DNA of 64,000 bases from Paenibacillus_E sp040812395 (GTDB lineage: Bacteria; Bacillota; Bacilli; Paenibacillales; NBRC-103111): NCBI RefSeq assembly GCF_040812395.1, contig NZ_JBFNXH010000001.1:124001-188000 (forward strand), given 5' to 3'. Below, piece after piece: positions 39,845 to 48,300 of the stretch (positions are counted from its first letter, which is position 1; every line of letters starts with the position of its first letter). The position numbers and the translations under genes were made by a program. Under the pieces are notes generated by a model. The model did no database searches. It was not told the DNA's origin and worked only from the letters and a program-made list of their open reading frames with translations.

Positions 39845-42787
39845 TCACCTCTCAACGGACTCCATGATGAAGGCTTCAATAATGTCCCCTTCTTTAATAT
39901 CATGATAACGCTCCAGAGATATACCACATTCGTAGCCTTGAGCCACTTCTTTTTGATCGTCTTTAAATCTCTTCAGGGAATCAATCTTCCCTTCATGAAC
40001 GACAATGCCGCTGCGGATCAAACGTGTTTGTGCATTGCGGGCAATTTTACCCGAAATTACCATACAACCAGCAATTGTACCGGAGCCAGTAATTTTGAAA
40101 ACGTTACGAACTTCAGCTTGACCCAACACAACTTCTTTGAAGATCGGATCCAGCATGCCTTTCATCGCTTGCTCGATTTCTTCAATGACATTGTAAATGA
40201 TGTTGTGCAGACGAATGTCGACTTTTTCTTGATCAGCCGTTGCTTTCGCTGCTGGCTCAGGACGTACGTTGAAGCCGATAATAATTGCATTCGATGCGGA
40301 TGCAAGGATGATATCGGATTCGGTAATCGCGCCAACACCATTGTGCAAGATTTTGACACGAACGCCTTCCACCTCAATTTTCTCGAGTGAACTTTTCAGC
40401 GCTTCTACAGAACCTTGAACATCACCTTTGATGATTACATTCAGATCTTTAATTTCGCCATCTTTAATATGTTTAAAGAGGTCATCCAGGGTGACGCGCG
40501 AGTTAGCCGTCATCTCAGATTGACGCAGCGCAATTGCGCGGCGGTCAGCGATGTCTCTTGCTTTACGTTCATCTTCATAAACGAGGAATGGATCCCCAGC
40601 TTGAGGAACTTCCGTAAGACCTGTAATTTCAACCGGCGTTGATGGCCCTGCTTCCTTCAAACGTTTACCTTTGTCATTCACCATCGCTCTTACACGACCA
40701 AAGTGAACGCCTGCAACAAAGCTGTCGCCTACTTTCAATGTTCCGTGTTGAATCAGGATTCTGGCTACAGGGCCTCTTCCTTTATCCAATTCAGCCTCGA
40801 TAACCGTACCTCTTGCACGTTTATTCGGGTTCGCTTTGTATTCTTGTACCTCAGCGACGAGCAAGATCATTTCCAGGAGATTTTCAAGTCCGATACGCTG
40901 TTTCGCCGAGATTTCACAGAAAATCGTATCGCCGCCCCACTCTTCAGGAACCAACTCAAAAGCAGTGAGAGCTTGCTTGATTTGATCTGGATTCGCGCCT
41001 TCTTTATCAATCTTGTTAACAGCAACAATGATCGGTACGCCAGCTGCTTTCGCATGATTAATGGCTTCCACAGTTTGTGGCATAACACCGTCATCTGCGG
41101 CAACAACGATAATGGTAATATCCGTTACTTGGGCACCGCGGGCACGCATCGTCGTGAACGCTTCGTGACCTGGTGTATCCAGAAATGTAATTTTCTTATG
41201 GTTAACTTCGACTTGATACGCACCAATATGCTGCGTAATTCCGCCTGCTTCGCCTTCGGTTACGGAAGTTTTGCGAATGGCATCCAATAGCGTCGTTTTA
41301 CCATGGTCTACGTGACCCATGATCGTAACGACCGGAGGACGTTCCAAAAGATCCGCTTCATCATCGACTTCTTCAAATGTCTCAAAGTTGTCTTCTTCGA
41401 CCTTAATCTTGACCTCGACTTCAACGCCGAATTCAGTAGCAATCAGTTGAATCGCATCCAGATCGAGCTCTTGGTTAATTGTAGCCATTGTCCCAAGGAA
41501 CAACAGTTTCTTAATCACTTCAGAAGCATCTTTATGGAGCAATTTTGCTGTCTCACCGACGGTCATAGTACCGCGCACGATGATCTTCTTAGGCGTATTG
41601 TCAACTTTCTCTTTCTTGACGGTTTCCTGTTGATATCTGCCTCTGTTGTTGCCGCCGCGTTGATTATTTCTGCTTTGACCGCCAGGGCCACGTTTTCCGC
41701 CTGATTTGTTATCATCAAAACGATTTGGGGTCGGCTTTGTTTTTTTCGTTGTTTTCACGCCTGCCTTAGCCGCTGCTTCATCCAACTCAGCCGCAGTAGC
41801 GCCTACGTGAAATTGTGGTTTCGCTTCTTGTATAACCGGTCTGCCACTTTGATTATTGCGGTTGTCAAATGGACGCGAAGAACGGTTTGGTCCTGTGCTT
41901 CGATTCGGGCCTGTGCCTTGCGGACGATTGCCGCCAGTGCTTTGACCGCCACCTGCTCCTTGACTGGAACCTTGGCCGCTTGGACGGTTACCATAGTTAC
42001 CGCCGCCTGAATTGCCTGGACGTTGATCATTCGAACGGAAAGGAGGTCTGTCGCCCGTACGTTGGCCCGGCCCTTGGCTGGAACCTTGACCGCTTGGACG
42101 CTGCCCTTGATAACCGGGGCGTTGACCTTGGCTGCCTTGACCGGAGCCCTGGCCGCTTGGACGCTGCCCTTGATAGCCCGTACGTTGGCCTTGACCTTGG
42201 CCACCCTGACCTTGACTTGAACCTTGGCCTGCTGGACGTTGGCCTTGATAGCCCGAACGTTGACCTTGGCCTTGACTTGAACCTTGATAACCCGAGCGTT
42301 GTCCCTGGCCTTGACTGGATCCTTGGCCACTAGGGCGTTGATCTCGCTGAGGTTGCGCAGGGCGACTTGCCACATACTGATTGTCTGAACGACTTGAGGA
42401 TTGACTTTGCGCATTTTGTTGTTGTTCTGGTTGTTGTGGCGCACCATTTCCGTTATTGGATTGTTCTGGGGCAACTGGCTTCGAAGCCGAAGTTGCAGTA
42501 CCTTTATTCTCCTGTGCAGGTGCCTGTGATGCAGGTTTCTGATTCGTCGTAGATGAACTCACATTTCCTCCGTCCGTAGCTGCTCGTTTGGCAGCCGCAT
42601 TTGCTTTTATATCGCGAAAAAACTTTTCCACACTGCTTACCGCTTCGTTTTCCATAACGCTCATATGATTGTTAACAGGAATATTAAGTCGTTTCAGAAT
42701 GGTAATAATTTCTTTGCTGCTCATATTGAGCGATTTTGCATATTCATACACGCGGGTCTTATCTTTATTATCTTGTTTATTAGTCAA
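39845..42787 (-). CDS. infB: Translation initiation factor IF-2
   Basis: IF-2 is the GTPase that places initiator tRNA on the 30S subunit and drives subunit joining. At 980 residues it is long for a Firmicute. It has an N-terminal IF2_N motif (VYEYAKSLNMSSKEIITILK, 13-32), a low-complexity Gly/Gln/Ser/Arg-rich linker (about 75-320), a second IF2_N motif near 400, the G domain (MGHVDHGKTTLLDAIR near 490, DTPGHEAF, NKID) and domains II-IV. The TTG at 42785-42787 has GGAGGTGA 6 bases upstream. It overlaps ylxQ by 8 bases. Confidence 0.97.
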   Translation of the reverse strand: MTNKQDNKDKTRVYEYAKSLNMSSKEIITILKRLNIPVNNHMSVMENEAVSSVEKFFRDIKANAAAKRAATDGGNVSSSTTNQKPASQAPAQENKGTATSASKPVAPEQSNNGNGAPQQPEQQQNAQSQSSSRSDNQYVASRPAQPQRDQRPSGQGSSQGQGQRSGYQGSSQGQGQRSGYQGQRPAGQGSSQGQGGQGQGQRTGYQGQRPSGQGSGQGSQGQRPGYQGQRPSGQGSSQGPGQRTGDRPPFRSNDQRPGNSGGGNYGNRPSGQGSSQGAGGGQSTGGNRPQGTGPNRSTGPNRSSRPFDNRNNQSGRPVIQEAKPQFHVGATAAELDEAAAKAGVKTTKKTKPTPNRFDDNKSGGKRGPGGQSRNNQRGGNNRGRYQQETVKKEKVDNTPKKIIVRGTMTVGETAKLLHKDASEVIKKLLFLGTMATINQELDLDAIQLIATEFGVEVEVKIKVEEDNFETFEEVDDEADLLERPPVVTIMGHVDHGKTTLLDAIRKTSVTEGEAGGITQHIGAYQVEVNHKKITFLDTPGHEAFTTMRARGAQVTDITIIVVAADDGVMPQTVEAINHAKAAGVPIIVAVNKIDKEGANPDQIKQALTAFELVPEEWGGDTIFCEISAKQRIGLENLLEMILLVAEVQEYKANPNKRARGTVIEAELDKGRGPVARILIQHGTLKVGDSFVAGVHFGRVRAMVNDKGKRLKEAGPSTPVEITGLTEVPQAGDPFLVYEDERKARDIADRRAIALRQSEMTANSRVTLDDLFKHIKDGEIKDLNVIIKGDVQGSVEALKSSLEKIEVEGVRVKILHNGVGAITESDIILASASNAIIIGFNVRPEPAAKATADQEKVDIRLHNIIYNVIEEIEQAMKGMLDPIFKEVVLGQAEVRNVFKITGSGTIAGCMVISGKIARNAQTRLIRSGIVVHEGKIDSLKRFKDDQKEVAQGYECGISLERYHDIKEGDIIEAFIMESVER
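41870..42400 (-). repeat. Repetitive Gly/Gln-rich linker region of infB
   Basis: The DNA coding for the IF-2 linker holds many imperfect tandem copies of a unit reading about GQGSSQGQGQRxGYQ (for example RSGYQGSSQGQGQ and QRPSGQGSSQG). The copies differ at synonymous and non-synonymous positions. It is part of the infB reading frame, not a separate element. Confidence 0.8.
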
Positions 42788-43103
42788 TATGTTTCACCTC
42801 CGCAGGATTTACATGACACTTCTGCAGCATCTGCGCGAAGCCTCCGTCCAATACACCAATGATCACACGCATTTCTTTACCAATGCTGCCGCCCAGTTCA
42901 TATTTCGTGCCAATTTCCATGAGTGGAATCCCATAAAATTGACATTTATCTTGAAACTTTTTTCGTGTATTAGCCGAAGCGTCTTCCGCCATAATGACAA
43001 GTTTTGCTTCTCCTGAACGAATCGCCTTAAACACGCCTTCATCGCCCGTAACTAACTTACCTGCTCGCATTGCCAATCCCAATTGAGAAAGAAATTTATT
43101 CAT
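42780..43103 (-). CDS. ylxQ: L7Ae-family RNA-binding protein (YlxQ)
   Basis: This 107-residue protein has the L7Ae/L30e fold (KFLSQLGLAMRAGKLVTGDE, AKLVIMAEDASANTRKKFQD, IGKEMRVIIGVLDGGFAQML). The family binds K-turn RNAs; YlxQ has no settled role. The ATG at 43101-43103 follows GAGGAGG by 12 bases and overlaps ylxR by 8 bases. The longer frame to 43178 lies wholly within ylxR. Its place between ylxR and infB is conserved. Confidence 0.92.
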   Translation of the reverse strand: MNKFLSQLGLAMRAGKLVTGDEGVFKAIRSGEAKLVIMAEDASANTRKKFQDKCQFYGIPLMEIGTKYELGGSIGKEMRVIIGVLDGGFAQMLQKCHVNPAEVKHID

Positions 43104-43410
43104 CTTCTTCGGGTTCCTCCTCTTTAGAGGAGAGAAACTCGTCTTCAACACGAATGAAATCCTGCTCCAATTGATCATAAATATCGGCGCTTACAGGCTG
43201 CTTAAGCGCCCTATCCAGCGCCTTGCTTTTCTTAGCTAACTTAAAACAAGAAACTTTGCCGCACAGGTAGGCGCCGCGCCCGGACTTCTTCCCTTTCAAA
43301 TCGATGAGAATTTCGTCCTCAGGCGTTTTGACGACGCGGATCAAGTCCCTCTTCGGCATCATCTCCTGGCAGGCCACGCATTTTCTCAGAGGGATTTTTC
43401 TCTGCTTCAT
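43096..43410 (-). CDS. ylxR: YlxR (RnpM) RNase P-modulating / RNA-binding protein
   Basis: This 104-residue DUF448 protein has the family motif RKCVACQEMMPKRDLIRVVK (about 9-28) and GRGAYLCGKVSCF (about 44-56). YlxR has been described as an RNase P RNA-binding modulator (RnpM) and as a nucleoid-associated regulator. The C-terminal 20 residues are highly acidic (SSKEEEPEEDE), which is longer than many homologues. The ATG at 43408-43410 has AAGGGGTGA upstream. It lies between nusA and ylxQ, the conserved order. Confidence 0.93.
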   Translation of the reverse strand: MKQRKIPLRKCVACQEMMPKRDLIRVVKTPEDEILIDLKGKKSGRGAYLCGKVSCFKLAKKSKALDRALKQPVSADIYDQLEQDFIRVEDEFLSSKEEEPEEDE

Positions 43411-43443
43411 TAAAGGTCACCCCTTGCTCCAGGCAAATACAAA

Positions 43444-44541
43444 TTAATCTATAGAGATGGAATCTTGATGCATTTCCTCGGCATACGTTTTTGTTCTGCC
43501 ATATTCTTGCTCTGCTTGAGTTTCGCTTTTAATATCAATCTTCCACCCAGTCAGTTTCGCAGCCAGGCGTGCATTTTGACCTTTAATCCCAATCGCAAGT
43601 GAAAGTTGGTAATCCGGCACGATAACACGAGCCATTTTCTCATTTTCATGAACTTGCACTTCAAGCACTTTGGAAGGACTGAGCGCATTGGCTACGTATT
43701 CTTCAACGCTTTCCATCCAACGTACGATATCAATCTTCTCGCCGCGAAGCTCGCCAACAATCGTTTGCACGCGCAACCCTTTCGGGCCCACGCAAGAACC
43801 GACCGGATCGACTTCTTCGTTTCTCGAGTGCACGGCAATTTTTGAGCGGAAGCCCGCTTCGCGAGCGACCGAGCGAATTTCCACGACACCGTCGAAAATT
43901 TCCGGAACTTCAAGTTCAAACAATCGTTTCAACAATCCAGGGTGTGTTCTGGAAAGAATGATTTGCGGTCCTTTAGTCGTATTTTCCACTTTCGTGATAT
44001 ACGCTTTGATCCGGTCGCCTTGCTTGAATTTATCTGTCGGCATAAGCTCAGTAAGCGGAAGCACTGCTTCGACTTTCCCGAGATCGACATAAATGTTGCG
44101 TTGATCTTGTCTTTGAAGAATACCTGTTACGATATCCTCCTCTTTGTCGATAAAAGCGTTATAGATCAAGCCTCTCTCCGCCTCGCGAATGCGCTGTGTG
44201 ACGACTTGCTTCGCCGTCTGAGCGGCAATCCGGCCGAAATCGCGAGGAGTCACCTCGATCTCAACGATATCGTCCATCTGGTAGTTGGAGTTAATTTCAC
44301 GCGCAGCGTGGAGCGAGATTTCCATTCTCGGATCCAACACTTCCTCCGTGACGGTTTTGCGTGCGTATACGCGGATAAGACCCGTTTGGCGGTTAATATC
44401 CACTCTTACATTTTGGGCTGTATTGAAATTGCGTTTATAACTAGAAATCATCGCCGCTTCAATCGCATCGATCAGCAGCTCTTTGGAGATACCTTTCTCT
44501 CGTTCAATTTCCGACAGCGCTTCGATAAAATCCATGTTCAT
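43444..44541 (-). CDS. nusA: Transcription termination/antitermination factor NusA
   Basis: NusA binds RNA polymerase and nascent RNA, promotes pausing and stimulates weak intrinsic terminators. The 365-residue protein has the N-terminal polymerase-binding domain (MDFIEALSEIEREKGISKEL), an S1 domain (about 130-200, IVTGILQRQDQRNIYVDLGK) and two KH domains (GSCVGPKGLRVQTIVGEL near 247; AIGIKGQNARLAAKLTGWKI near 315). It lacks the acidic C-terminal repeats of E. coli NusA, as is normal for Firmicutes. The ATG at 44539-44541 follows AGGGGG by about 12 bases. Its operon leader contains a weak terminator, which suggests autoregulation. Confidence 0.97.
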   Translation of the reverse strand: MNMDFIEALSEIEREKGISKELLIDAIEAAMISSYKRNFNTAQNVRVDINRQTGLIRVYARKTVTEEVLDPRMEISLHAAREINSNYQMDDIVEIEVTPRDFGRIAAQTAKQVVTQRIREAERGLIYNAFIDKEEDIVTGILQRQDQRNIYVDLGKVEAVLPLTELMPTDKFKQGDRIKAYITKVENTTKGPQIILSRTHPGLLKRLFELEVPEIFDGVVEIRSVAREAGFRSKIAVHSRNEEVDPVGSCVGPKGLRVQTIVGELRGEKIDIVRWMESVEEYVANALSPSKVLEVQVHENEKMARVIVPDYQLSLAIGIKGQNARLAAKLTGWKIDIKSETQAEQEYGRTKTYAEEMHQDSISID

Positions 44542-44577
44542 TTGAACCGAGTTCCCCCTTTCAATAAGTAGCGTAAG

Positions 44578-45042
44578 CTAAAATACGATAGCAAGACGAG
44601 CGCTTGCGACTTTAGCGAATGGTATGGTGATCTTCTTTTTGCCAGCCTCTACAACGAGTTGTTCGCCATCAAAAGACAACAAGAGTCCTTCAAATTCCTT
44701 GGCGCCATCGATCGGCTCGTAGGTTGTAACAAAAACATGGCTGTTCACAGCTTTGTGATAATCTTGCAGTTTTTTCAATGGACGTTCTGCACCCGGCGAA
44801 GAAACCTCCAAGAAATAGGCATCGGCGATAGGGTCCTTCTCATCAAGCTGTGCGCTCAAATATTCGCTAATGCGACCGCAATCATCTATATCAATGCCGC
44901 CCTCTTTGTCTGCATAGACACGAAGGAACCAGTTGCTGCCCTCTTTGACATATTCAACATCCACGAGTTCAAATCCATTTTGTTCAATGAAATCTTTCAG
45001 CATGTCCTCAATGACTGATTTGATTTGCGCTTGTGTAACCAC
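44578..45042 (-). CDS. rimP: Ribosome maturation factor RimP
   Basis: RimP (YlxS) assists 30S maturation. The 154-residue protein has the N-terminal domain (IEDMLKDFIEQNGFELVDVE, WFLRVYADKEGGIDIDDCGR) and the C-terminal SH3-like domain (VSSPGAERPLKKLQDYHKAV near 93-112, EFEGLLLSFDGEQLVVEAGK). I chose GTG at 45040-45042 with AGGAGG 12 bases upstream; the frame also offers an ATG at 45081 that lacks a good RBS. It is the first gene of the nusA-infB operon. Confidence 0.93.
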   Translation of the reverse strand: MVTQAQIKSVIEDMLKDFIEQNGFELVDVEYVKEGSNWFLRVYADKEGGIDIDDCGRISEYLSAQLDEKDPIADAYFLEVSSPGAERPLKKLQDYHKAVNSHVFVTTYEPIDGAKEFEGLLLSFDGEQLVVEAGKKKITIPFAKVASARLAIVF

Positions 45043-45109
45043 GGATTGGTTTGCCCTCCTAAAATGAACATTCCGTTTCATGTATCCCGAAAAGTCCTAT
45101 ATCAAAATG

Positions 45110-45133
45110 TAAAGAGTGGGTTTCCCCACTCTT
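45110..45133 (-). terminator. Terminator hairpin in the rimP-nusA leader
   Basis: AAAGAGTGGG and CCCACTCTTT form a perfect 10-pair stem with a 4-base loop. The minus strand continues TTACATTTTGATAT, an interrupted U-tract. It lies downstream of polC but also between the predicted nusA-operon promoter (45170-45199) and rimP, so it may both end polC transcripts and attenuate the nusA operon. Confidence 0.75.
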
Positions 45134-45169
45134 TAATCACAAGATGATATCCTCATTATTGCCAAGAAA

Positions 45170-45199
45170 AATTATACCATAACCATTCTAGCCTTTACA
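45170..45199 (-). promoter_or_regulatory. Promoter of the rimP-nusA-infB operon
   Basis: Minus-strand TTGTAA (45194-45199), 18-base spacer, then TATAAT (45170-45175) with an upstream TGG that makes an extended -10. The start site would be near 45163, about 120 bases before rimP. Confidence 0.65.
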
Positions 45200-45308
45200 A
45201 TAGCAAACTTGTTAATCAATTTTACTTGACAGCCTAAAGTTTTCCGAAGGAAAACTGGCTTCGTAAGCACTCACATTAGAGCATTCAGTGTGAATCTGCT
45301 TCGGAAGC

Positions 45309-48300
45309 TTAAAATAATGACAATTGATTCGATTCCGGCATTCCGCGGAAGCAGCCCATGGAAGCTAGAAGTTCTATGATCGTTTTCGACGCTTTCGAGC
45401 GATTCTGGAAATCTTCGACAGACAAGAAGTCACCTTCTTCTTTAGCAGCGGCAATGTTTTTTGCTGCATTTTCCCCGATCCCTTGAAGCGCGGCAAATGG
45501 CGGGATCAATGAGGTGCCGTCGATAATAAATCGACTCGCATCCGATCTATATATATCAATCGGCTTGAAGCTGAAGCCGCGCGACGTCATTTCCAGCGAC
45601 ATTTCTAGAATGGATACCATCGCCTTTTCCTTTGGCAGCGCTTGGAAGCCCTTCTCTTCAATCTCGATCAATCGTTTCAAAATCGCGTCATACCCTTGGC
45701 AGAGGAGCTCTAGATCAAAATCAGCCGCACGAACGCTGAAATACGTAGCGTAATAGGCAATAGGATGATACACCTTGAAATAGGCTGTGCGGACAGCTGA
45801 GATTACATAAGCCGCGGCATGCGCTTTAGGGAACATATACTCGATTCGTTCACACGATTCGATGTACCACGCCGGCACGTTGCAGCGCTTCATTTCCTCT
45901 TTCCACTCATCGGTCAATCCCTTGCCTTTACGCACGCTTTCTGTAATTTTAAAGGCCAGACCGGCATCCATTCCCGCTTTGTAGATCAAATAAAGCATAA
46001 TGTCATCCCGACAACCGATAACTGTCTTAATGTTGCAGATGCCTTTCTTAATCAGCTCCTGCGCATTGCCAAGCCAGACGCCTGTTCCGTGAGAGAGACC
46101 CGAAATTTGCAGCAAATCGGCAAATGAGCTGGGCTGCGTCTCCTGCAGCATTTGTCGAACGAACTTGGTCCCCATCTCGGGGACGCCATACGTTGCTACT
46201 GAAGAACGAATCTGCTCCGGGCTCACCCCAAGTGCATTCGTCGAGCTGAAAATACTCATCGCCTTTGCATCGTTCATCGGGATTGTTGTCGGATCGATTC
46301 CCGTCAAATCTTGCAGCATCCGCATCATGGTCGGATCGTCGTGCCCCAGAATATCGAGCTTGAGTAAGTTCGCGTCAAAGGCGTGATAATCGAAATGCGT
46401 GGTCTTCCACTCTGAATTTTTGTCGTCAGCCGGATATTGCACAGGCGTAATGTCATCCACTTCAATATAATCAGGTACGACTACGATACCGCCTGGATGC
46501 TGCCCCGTGCTCCGCTTCACGCCTGTACAGCCAGAGGCCAGACGACTCAGCTCGGCGCCACGCCATTTCTGACCCTGTTCTTCCTCATACTTTTTAACAA
46601 AACCGAAGGCAGTTTTCTCAGCTACTGTTCCGATCGTACCTGCTCGAAACACGTTTTTCTCACCGAAGATGGTTTTGGTGTAGTTATGGGCAACAGGTTG
46701 ATAAACACCTGAGAAGTTCAAGTCAATGTCGGGAACCTTGTCCCCCTTGAAGCCTAGAAACGTTTCGAAGGGGATGTCGTGGCCATCCCCTTTTAAATTT
46801 TCTCCGCAGCTCGGGCAAATTTTATTGGGAAGATCGAATCCGCTCGGCACGCTTCCGTCAAGAAACCATTCACTATGACGGCAGGAGTTGCAAATATAAT
46901 GAGGGGGCAGCGGATTAACCTCGGATATTCCTAACATCATGGCTACGACAGAAGATCCTACAGATCCCCGGGAACCAACCAGATAACCATCCTCGTTTGA
47001 CTTTTTCACAAGCCGTTCCGAAATCAAATAGTTTGCAGAGAAACCGTATTTAATAATCGGCACAAGCTCTTTCTCCAGACGAGCCGTGATGACTTCCGGC
47101 AGCTCCTCTCCATAAATCCTTTTGGCCGTATCATAACAAGTGTTCCGAATTTCTTCGTCAGCACCTTCAATGATAGGAGTGAACAGCTTATCAGGGAAAA
47201 GTTCTAAGGACTCAAAACGATCGGCAAGATCATTCGTGCTGCGAATCACAACCTCGTATGCCTTCTCTTCGCCTAAAAACTTGAACTCTTCGAGCATTTC
47301 CTTCGTTGTGCGGAAGTGAGCATCCGGTTTCTTCATGCCTTTGAGCGGACTAAAGCCCGTTATGCCATTAATGGTTATATCTCGGCATACCTTCTCTCTG
47401 GGATGGAGATAATGTACATTACCTGTTGCAATGACTGGTTTGCCGGACTTATATCCGATTTCGCAAACTCGACGAACCGCATTCTCTAAATCTTCTACGC
47501 TGCCAACGAGACCTTTGTCAACCAAATGCATATTATAGCTGACAGGTTGAATTTCGAGAATATCGTAGAACTCAGCCACTTGCTCGGCTTCCTCAGCGGA
47601 CTTATTAAGAACCGCTTCAAAAAACTCGCCTTTTTCGCAGCCTGATGTGATGAGAAGTCCATCTCTCAGTTCGACTAATACGCTCTTTGGAATACTAGCT
47701 GTACGCTGCAAATATTCTGTATGTGATAAGGAAATGAGCCTGAATAAATTTTTCTTCCCTACGGCGTTCAAAGCATAAATACAGCAATGAAACGGACGTT
47801 GGTTAGACAAATCTGTGCCTACATAGTCGTTCAGCTTATTCAGATTTGTAATTTGCCGATCGCATGCCTCATTTATTAAATGGTAGAGCACGAATCCAAG
47901 TGCAATGGAATCATCAATTGCCCGGTGATGGTTATCTAGACTTACTTTGAATTTATCAGACAATGTATTCAAACGATGATTTTTCATCGAAGGGAACAAG
48001 AAACGCGCCAATTCCAAAGTATCGAGCGCAGAATTCGTAACCTCGGGCAAACCCATCCGTTTTAAATTCGTTTGCAGAAACCCCATATCAAAGCGAGCGT
48101 TGTGCGCTACTAATACCGCATCCCCCACAAATTCCACAAACTTGGGAAGCTCCTCTTCAATATCCGGCGCATCCTTGACCATATCATCATTGATATTCGT
48201 CAATTGTTGAATGTTATAAGGAATCTTCTCATGCGGGTTAATGAAAGTAGCGAATCGGTCAATTTCTTTACCGTCTTGCATCTTAACGCCTGCAAGCTCG

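Noticed and set aside
41870..42400. Regularly spaced repeats that might suggest a CRISPR array
   Set aside because: The repeats are in frame, degenerate, without unique spacers of constant length, and encode the IF-2 linker; no cas genes are present.
41803..42474. Long frame of 223 codons opposite phase in the infB linker, plus several plus-strand frames there
   Set aside because: They are shadows of the repetitive IF-2 linker; their compositions (Val/Lys/Gln or Leu/Asp repeats) are what a shifted reading of the same repeats gives.
43104..43178. N-terminal extension of YlxQ
   Set aside because: The extension lies wholly within ylxR and is replaced by a clear ATG with a Shine-Dalgarno site at 43103.
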